Origin: Eleginops maclovinus
Taxonomy: Eukaryota > Chordata > Actinopteri > Perciformes > Eleginopidae
Assembly: GCF_036324505.1 (NCBI RefSeq)
Contig: NC_086350.1
Location: forward strand, 14,760,032-14,824,031
Direction of reading: 5' to 3'
Length of the DNA stretch: 64,000 nucleotides
How positions within the stretch are numbered: the first letter of the stretch is position 1; each line of letters opens with the position of its first letter. The translations under genes were made by a program, and so were the position numbers. The notes beneath the pieces were generated by a model. The model did not search any database. It saw only the letters and a list, made by a program, of their open reading frames with translations, and had not been told where the DNA came from. Positions 58,673 through 64,000 of the stretch are shown piece by piece.

Positions 58673-59150
58673 CTTCTTCCACAAATGACTCAGAGCGACT
58701 GCAGAAAATCAAGGAGGGGAGCGCAGTCCATTCACAGTCACAGGGCAGAGGATAGACGCAGCTGTGGACAGAAGGTTTTCTCTCCGCGGCCCCACAGATG
58801 CCCCCCTGGCCGCAAAGCCTTCAATCAGACGAGCCTGCTCAGCACCATCAAATCTGCATTCAAACATCCACACAAGCGGGGAAGCAAGGGGGTGACAATG
58901 TAGAAATGATCTTCAAAAAGCAGTGCACAAGACCGCAGAAATCAAAATACAATCCCGTGTCCTCCCGATACGTCCACGCGAAGCATGAGCGGACAGGATG
59001 GTACCGCAGTCCGCCTTTTTCCTCGCCAAATATCTGCTGCTGTGTGATGCTGCCTTTGACACAGCGGATACAGGCCAGCAGTGCGGAGACAGGCAGTGAC
59101 AGAGAGGAGGGGTGTGTAGCAGAGGCGGTATAACGTCAGTGCCGTTACGG
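58673..59150 (-). promoter_or_regulatory. mapk8ip2: mapk8ip2 5' UTR / CpG-rich promoter region
   Basis: GC and CpG content rise sharply over their surroundings directly upstream of the MADRAEMF start codon. There is no TATA box. An AP-1-type TGACTCA lies at 58686-58692, just upstream of the ATG, and an RE1/NRSF left-half-like TCAGCACCA lies at 58839-58847 without a matching right half. The transcription start is not defined by the sequence. Confidence 0.55.
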
Positions 59151-60065
59151 TGTGAGCAGGCTTTCCTGTGTGGATGCAGACAGAGCTTTGAAGCTTGCAA
59201 GCATACAGGAAAACAGTGGCATGAAATGGCAAATCCCATAGAGTGTTTCCAATGACATTACACCGAAACGTAAAACAAATCAAAATGCAAAGGTCGATGA
59301 CACATAGCCAACTTTTAAGGTACAAATTTGGGAAATATCAGGACACGAAGACAACGTGCCAGAAAATAAATTGAAGAAGAAAATGTCTTAAAAAAGGTAA
59401 GATGCAAAATGAAACACGTGCTCAATATAAATAGACTGTTGTTATACAATTTATTTTCTGAAACATTTCTGTAGGGTAGGCCTATTATGAACAAAGGTCT
59501 TTAAGCACACCTGACACCTATCTAAAATGCATTATCTGTGGTAGAATTATCATAATAAGGCAAACAGAACATATGGATCTTTTTTCCTCCAGATAACGCT
59601 CTGACTTTCAGAGAAAAATACATTAAAATATAGGCATTGGGGGAACTTAAAGGTGATCAGCTACCTTTTTTTTTATTGCATCAAAGATTGTAAGTGAATT
59701 ATCAAGCAGAGCAACTTAGCCCAGACTTTGAGTTTGAAGGGGAATGAAGAGACTTTTGAGGTACTGTATTTTACCGTACCGAGCAGGAGCAATGTGGAGC
59801 TGTTCACTGCCTGTGGTACTGAAGTGTAAATCGCTAAACTGCAGTTTACACTCTGTGGCACACGGGGGCAGTAAACGTTTACACACAGCCCTTTTCCTTG
59901 ACTAGAAGTTATCAACCAACAAATTGATGAAATGGAAGGACACTTAAACGACGATTTACAGTCAACAGTATGAACTGAACAGGCTTTCTCCTAATAAAAT
60001 ATGGAGCATTTACCAGAGGGCAATGTAAAGCAAGTTATACTTTTTTCTTTTCTGTGTCTTACACC
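59151..60065. other. Intergenic between mapk8ip2 and zp3, no gene seen
   Basis: AT-rich unique sequence without recognisable coding or repeat features. Confidence 0.6.
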
Positions 60066-60196
60066 TTTATTAGTTTTTGTATACTTCAAATTCTGCCTAA
60101 ATATGGCTTATCTTCTTGTTTAAGCTGAACTATGAAAAGGAGGGAAAAGGACTATAAAAACATACAGACAGTTATTAACCAATGAGAATGTTTAAT
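60066..60196 (-). terminator. zp3: zp3 polyadenylation signal candidates
   Basis: On the minus strand, ATTAAA (complement of 60191-60196) lies about 32 bp after the stop and AATAAA (complement of 60066-60071) about 157 bp after it. Fish choriogenin genes usually have very short 3' UTRs, so the nearer one is plausible. Confidence 0.5.
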
Positions 60197-60227
60197 TTCA
60201 TGTTCATAGCCATGCCAGGAAATTGAG

Positions 60228-62285
60228 TTAAGCGATCACCACCTCTCCAATGGTGAGTGGGCCCAGGGTGACATCACCTTCCCATTCCAAAACTAGAAAG
60301 AAAGACAGAAGACACAGGTTGTCTTACAACACTGGCACACATTCAGTAGGAATGCATACAATATAAAATGCTTTCAATAAAAAAATAATTTAACATACCG
60401 TTATTTTCATTTTGGGACACATCACGGATCTTCCTTTCAGTTGACTGACCCCACTGACCAGGTGTGGCGGCAGACCCAACTCCGGTAGCTCCACCAGTTT
60501 CTCCAAATCCACCAGATTCACAGGAGCCACAAGCTGCATCCTGTCCGCTAGCCTCCTTCCACCTAGGAAGAAAAGAAGAAAAGTTAATACTGTACAAATA
60601 CTCCAATAACACATTTTCACAAAAGCACAGACTCACCCATTGATGTAGGAACAAGCTCTATAATCACTTCCGATGGGATAGGCGGTGGATGAAGCTTTCA
60701 GATGGCATGTAATGTAGAGCTTTTAGAAGAGGAGAGTTGAGTTATTATAAGATGTATTTTTGCTGCATGGGATGTATAGCAGAACATTTTAAATCAGTCT
60801 TGGGATGCCCACCAGTCCACTGTCAGTGCCCTGGAACCTGAAGGCCTCCAACTGGAACTGAAGCTTGTTTTCTGCAGTGCGAGCCATGAACCTAGAGTTA
60901 GAGCCTGTGATCCTTGCATCAACCAAACACCTGCATGCAGAAAAAACACATTAGAGGAAACTCTTGGGTTTGTGATCGCCAATTTTCACTGTACACATCA
61001 ATTTAAATGAGCCAACTCACCCATTGTTTTCAATGAAGGCATAGTTAGGCCTTGAGTTCATGTCAGGTGCAATGGTGGCTACGCAGCTGCTCACACAAAC
61101 ACGGAGGGGCACGTGGAAGAATTGCTTGACAACAGCCTCAATATTTATGGTGTCTCCCAAGAAATACTGGTAGCTTGGCCTCTCATATTGCCAGTCATCT
61201 GATCAAACATAAAATAACATTTTAACACTGTTGCACAATATACATTTAAAATCAAAGCTTTATAAAATGTATATTCTGCAGATTAAATGTTTTTCTAACT
61301 CACCAGTCATAAGTCTCAAGGTGAAATACAAGAATTCCTCTGACACCTTAACTGCAGAGAATGGGATCCACAGGGGGTCAAGAGGAAGGCTGCTCACATT
61401 GTGCTTCCTAAATGATGAAATATGTTTGCTTAAAATGCAGCCAAAGTCATTTTAATATGCATCCCCCACAACTAATCGGATTTGGTGATCCATGGTTAAT
61501 TGACATATTAGGTTAGGGCAATGGAGATCAGTTTATGTTATTTATTATATGTTTTTCTGTTCGTTTTCACACTAATGGTCTTATTACCTTGGGTAGTGGC
61601 ATTCCACAATTATGGAAGCTTTGCTGGTCCTCACCACAAGAGAATCGCCCACAGGTTTGGGATCATAGAACAGAGTGAAGCTGTAGACGATGGAATCTTC
61701 TGTCATCTAGTCGAGAAATTAATATAGCACAAACAAATGGCATCATACGTGAACATATTGGTTTATCATCTTTTTAAATAACATTCATTGCAATCTTTTA
61801 TTTAATTTTTAAGTGACTAGCATGTTTATTGTGCTTACAGTTAATGTGCTAAGACAACTGTGCAGTTCTGTCTCAAAAATCAACACTTGAGCAGCATTAT
61901 CCTCTGCGACGGGGCCACAGTTTCCCAGGGTAATGTCGCGAGGGTTGATTAATTGGCCAATCCCAAAAAAGTCCTTCTTGGCTTCTACGTGAGCGGTGCT
62001 CTCTCTGCACTCGACAGCAACAGTTGCAGCAGAAACAGGATACCTCAACTCAAAAGGCACCTCGACTTCGGGCTCAGGCTTGGGGTCTTCAGGGTATTCC
62101 CAGGTGAGAGGTCTCTCAAAAGTCTGCTTACTCTGTTGGGGCACCGTAGGCTGTTGTTTGACCGGCTCCTGTCTCACTGCTGGCTTCTGGTATTTAGGTG
62201 CTGCCAGCTTATCCCACTGAGCTTCACATAAGCTGCCAAATAAGGCAAGTGCCACAAGGCACAAAACTGTGCACTTCATCATCAT
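60228..62285 (-). CDS. zp3: Zona pellucida glycoprotein 3 / choriogenin-L type (complete, 8 exons, 425 aa)
   Basis: Structural glycoprotein of the egg envelope. Exons on the minus strand: 61839-62285, 61588-61706, 61304-61407, 61021-61198, 60813-60930, 60637-60719, 60399-60562, 60228-60292, all in phase with GT-AG introns. Three consecutive Met codons start the protein; the first is used here. Signal peptide about 1-22, then a Lys/Pro/Gln-rich segment, then the ZP domain from about residue 89 (VECRESTAHVEAKKDFFG) to about 350, with the ZP-C block YFTLRLMTDDWQYERPSYQY and ITCHLK. A basic RKIR (393-396) suits furin-type cleavage, followed by a hydrophobic patch GDVTLGPLTIG. No transmembrane helix follows, as in fish choriogenins. 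Eight exons match mammalian ZP3. Whether expression is hepatic or ovarian cannot be read from sequence. Confidence 0.95.
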
Positions 62286-62354
62286 CGCTTCACAACAGCG
62301 GGTGTTCTACACAGTTCACTAGGTGCTGTCAAGAAGATGGACATGTGCACCTAC

Positions 62355-62361
62355 TTTTATA
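62355..62361 (-). promoter_or_regulatory. zp3: zp3 TATA box
   Basis: TATAAAA on the minus strand, about 70 bp upstream of the first ATG. It predicts a 5' UTR of about 40 nt. Confidence 0.75.
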
Positions 62362-63278
62362 TTAAGCGATCATGTTTACTTCCACAACATTCCCACCCCT
62401 TATGTTGGTCATTCCCCCTCAGACCTGATGAGCTTGAATGCTAAGCCAATGAAATGATTGCTGCTTTGACGAAAGCAATGCCTACAGCTCTGGTCATGCA
62501 TATTCAAGTAGGTTTAGATTATTTAAAAAATAAAGAGCAGTATAAATAAATAGCATTATGAACACAAAACTAGATTTGCTGACATAAAACAATGTGATGG
62601 TTTGCATAATAATGAGGGTCTCATTTGAAAGTAACTTTTGAAATTTCCAAAATTCGTGGTCACAAAAAGTCATGCTGGCCTTGGGTCAGGTCTACCTGCC
62701 CTCAGCATGGCATGTCAAACTCAATATTTTGCCAAAGTACATTTTGTGGAGAGCTGCAAATCAATATGGTCCTCCCTTTCCAGGTGGATATTTCTAAATG
62801 ACCTTTACTGTGTTTTCTTAGAGATAAAATAGATGGGTGATCTTGATTAGTTGAAAGAGTTTATAAATGAAATAAACGGAACATGAATGTTATAAATATA
62901 TGAATTGATAGTATATATGCATGAATCCAGCCATTTACAGAATGGTGAAAGGCTTGACGTATACGCACATGCACCTACTTGACTCATTTCGTTATACTTG
63001 ACTCATTTGCATGCTATCCTTGTTTTTATGGGTGTTTGTTTATTCAATAAAACATTTATATGTGTCAATAAATCAGGGGGTTCTCAAGCATTGGTTGGAG
63101 ACTAATTAATAAATATTCATGTTTATTCAAAAGTGAGTTCTCTATCTTGTGATGCAATATCTCTAGAATTCATGTTGTTGTCCCCTGAGTTTATATATTA
63201 GGATTATCTGATTGGAAGTTCTGGGTAGCAAATAGGATGTGAGTCCTCATCAAGTCAACATTACCCATATGCCAACCT
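62362..63278. promoter_or_regulatory. Shared upstream region of two divergent egg-coat genes
   Basis: AT-rich spacer between two head-to-head ZP genes. GGTCA nuclear-receptor half-sites occur at 62407-62411, 62492-62496, 62658-62662 and 62684-62688, all in the same orientation. No perfect palindromic estrogen-response element was found. A CATATG E-box at 63266-63271 sits next to the right-hand TATA box. Shared regulation is inferred from position only. Confidence 0.45.
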
Positions 63279-63285
63279 TATAAAA
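63279..63285 (+). promoter_or_regulatory. TATA box of the choriogenin-H-like gene
   Basis: TATAAAA, 46-52 bp before the start codon at 63331. Confidence 0.75.
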
Positions 63286-63330
63286 GTCAGCATAGTAGCA
63301 CCATTTTTTCCCACAGTATTTCGTTTTGCA

Positions 63331-64000
63331 ATGAAGCTGATATGTGGTTCTTTTTTGGCAGTTGCCCTGCTTGGCTGTCTGATTGACGCTCAATATTTCA
63401 AACAGCCCCAGCAGCCCCAGCAGCCTGAGCAGCCTCAACAGCCTCAGCAGCCTCAGCAGCCTCAGCAGCCTAAACAGCCACAGAGGCCTGAGCCGCCCCA
63501 ACTGCCTAAGCAGCCTCAGCAGCCAGCGGCCCCCCCTAAATGGAGCCCACCTCAGCAGCCCCAGCCGCCTCAGTGGCCTCAGCAGCCTCAGCAGCCTAAA
63601 CAGCCACAGAGGCCTAAGCAGCCTCAGCAGCCAGCGGCCCCCCCCTAAATGGAACCCACCTCAGCAGCCTCAGCAGCCAGCAACTCCCCCTAAATGGAGC
63701 CCACCTCAGCAGCCTCAGCAGCCTCAACAGCCCCAGAATCACATAGAAGCAGTTCAATCTTGTGAACTTGCTGAGCATCAAAAGATACAGTGTGGAGCTC
63801 CTGACATCTCTGCTGCACACTGTGAAGCGATAAAATGCTGCTTTGATGGACGCCGGTGCTATTATGGAAAATCTGGTAAATGATTTTCCTCCTCAAAAAG
63901 AAAAAAAAACATGTGTATCTCTGTTAATTAAAACATGTTCAAAGAGTTTAGCATTAGCCATAGTCTTTACATTTAAATGTGTTGTTTTCAGTGACCCTTC
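63331..64000 (+). CDS. Choriogenin-H / ZP1-type (ZPB) egg-envelope protein, 5' part, with frameshift; runs off the window
   Basis: Exon 1 runs 63331-63875. Exon 2 starts at 63992 after a TTTTCAG acceptor and continues beyond the window. Signal peptide about 1-20 (MKLICGSFLAVALLGCLIDA), then a long Pro-Gln-rich repeat domain of the kind cross-linked in fish chorions, then a trefoil (P-type) domain beginning SCELAEHQKIQCGAPDIS and ending CCFDGRRCYYGKS, which normally precedes the ZP domain. The frame breaks inside the repeat: an in-frame TAA at 63646-63648 follows an eight-C run (63638-63645), while the equivalent upstream repeat unit has seven C. The trefoil is read in the shifted frame. Either the assembly has one C too many or the copy is broken. 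Promoter, signal peptide and splice sites look intact. ZP2-type naming is a possible alternative. Confidence 0.85.
63407..63745 (+). repeat. Coding CAG-CCT / Pro-Gln-rich minisatellite
   Basis: Imperfect repeats of CAGCCN codons (Pro-Gln-Gln and Gln-Pro units) with three larger units ending in a Pro-Pro-Lys-Trp segment, the first two beginning Pro-Ala-Ala. The unit boundaries are where the C homopolymer runs lie. Confidence 0.9.

Overview
The window is vertebrate genomic DNA, almost certainly from a teleost and probably a percomorph. The evidence is spliced genes with GT-AG introns, many very long CA/GT microsatellites, a tRNA-derived SINE and an L2-type LINE fragment of the kind common in fish, and egg-envelope (choriogenin/ZP) genes of fish type. 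All exon structures below were read by hand: reading phases were matched across every junction and the protein families recognised from memory. No database search was run.

Layout. Positions 1-30200 hold no gene I can support. This stretch is AT-rich non-coding DNA carrying about ten long microsatellites, two LINE 3'-tail-like pieces, one SINE and one tight inverted repeat. From 30316 to 33516 (+) lies a complete eight-exon arylsulfatase A gene (arsa, 504 aa) with a CRE and an E-box just upstream. Convergent to it, 36217-58672 (-), is a complete 14-coding-exon mapk8ip2 gene (JIP2/islet-brain-2, JNK scaffold, 1251 aa). Tail-to-tail arsa and mapk8ip2 is also the human chr22q13 arrangement, where SHANK3 lies beyond ARSA, so the empty left part may belong to the shank3 side of the locus.

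The roughly 9.8 kb first coding intron of mapk8ip2 contains, on the opposite strand, a complete nine-exon pepsinogen of gastricsin (progastricsin) type, 50407-53167 (+), with its own TATA box. A brain-type scaffold gene and a predicted digestive protease gene are thus nested. Upstream of mapk8ip2 are two divergent egg-coat genes about 1 kb apart: a complete eight-exon zp3/choriogenin-L-type gene (60228-62285, -, 425 aa), and the start of a choriogenin-H-like gene (63331 to beyond the window, +) with a PQ-rich repeat and a trefoil domain. The first exon of the latter carries a one-base homopolymer frameshift.

Points most worth following are the nested gastricsin with a divergent active-site motif and an everted nuclear-receptor-like palindrome in its promoter, the frameshift in the choriogenin-H-like exon, the TTC microsatellite that encodes part of the arsa signal peptide and overlaps an upstream ORF, and the LINE inserted within about 30 bp of a mapk8ip2 splice donor.
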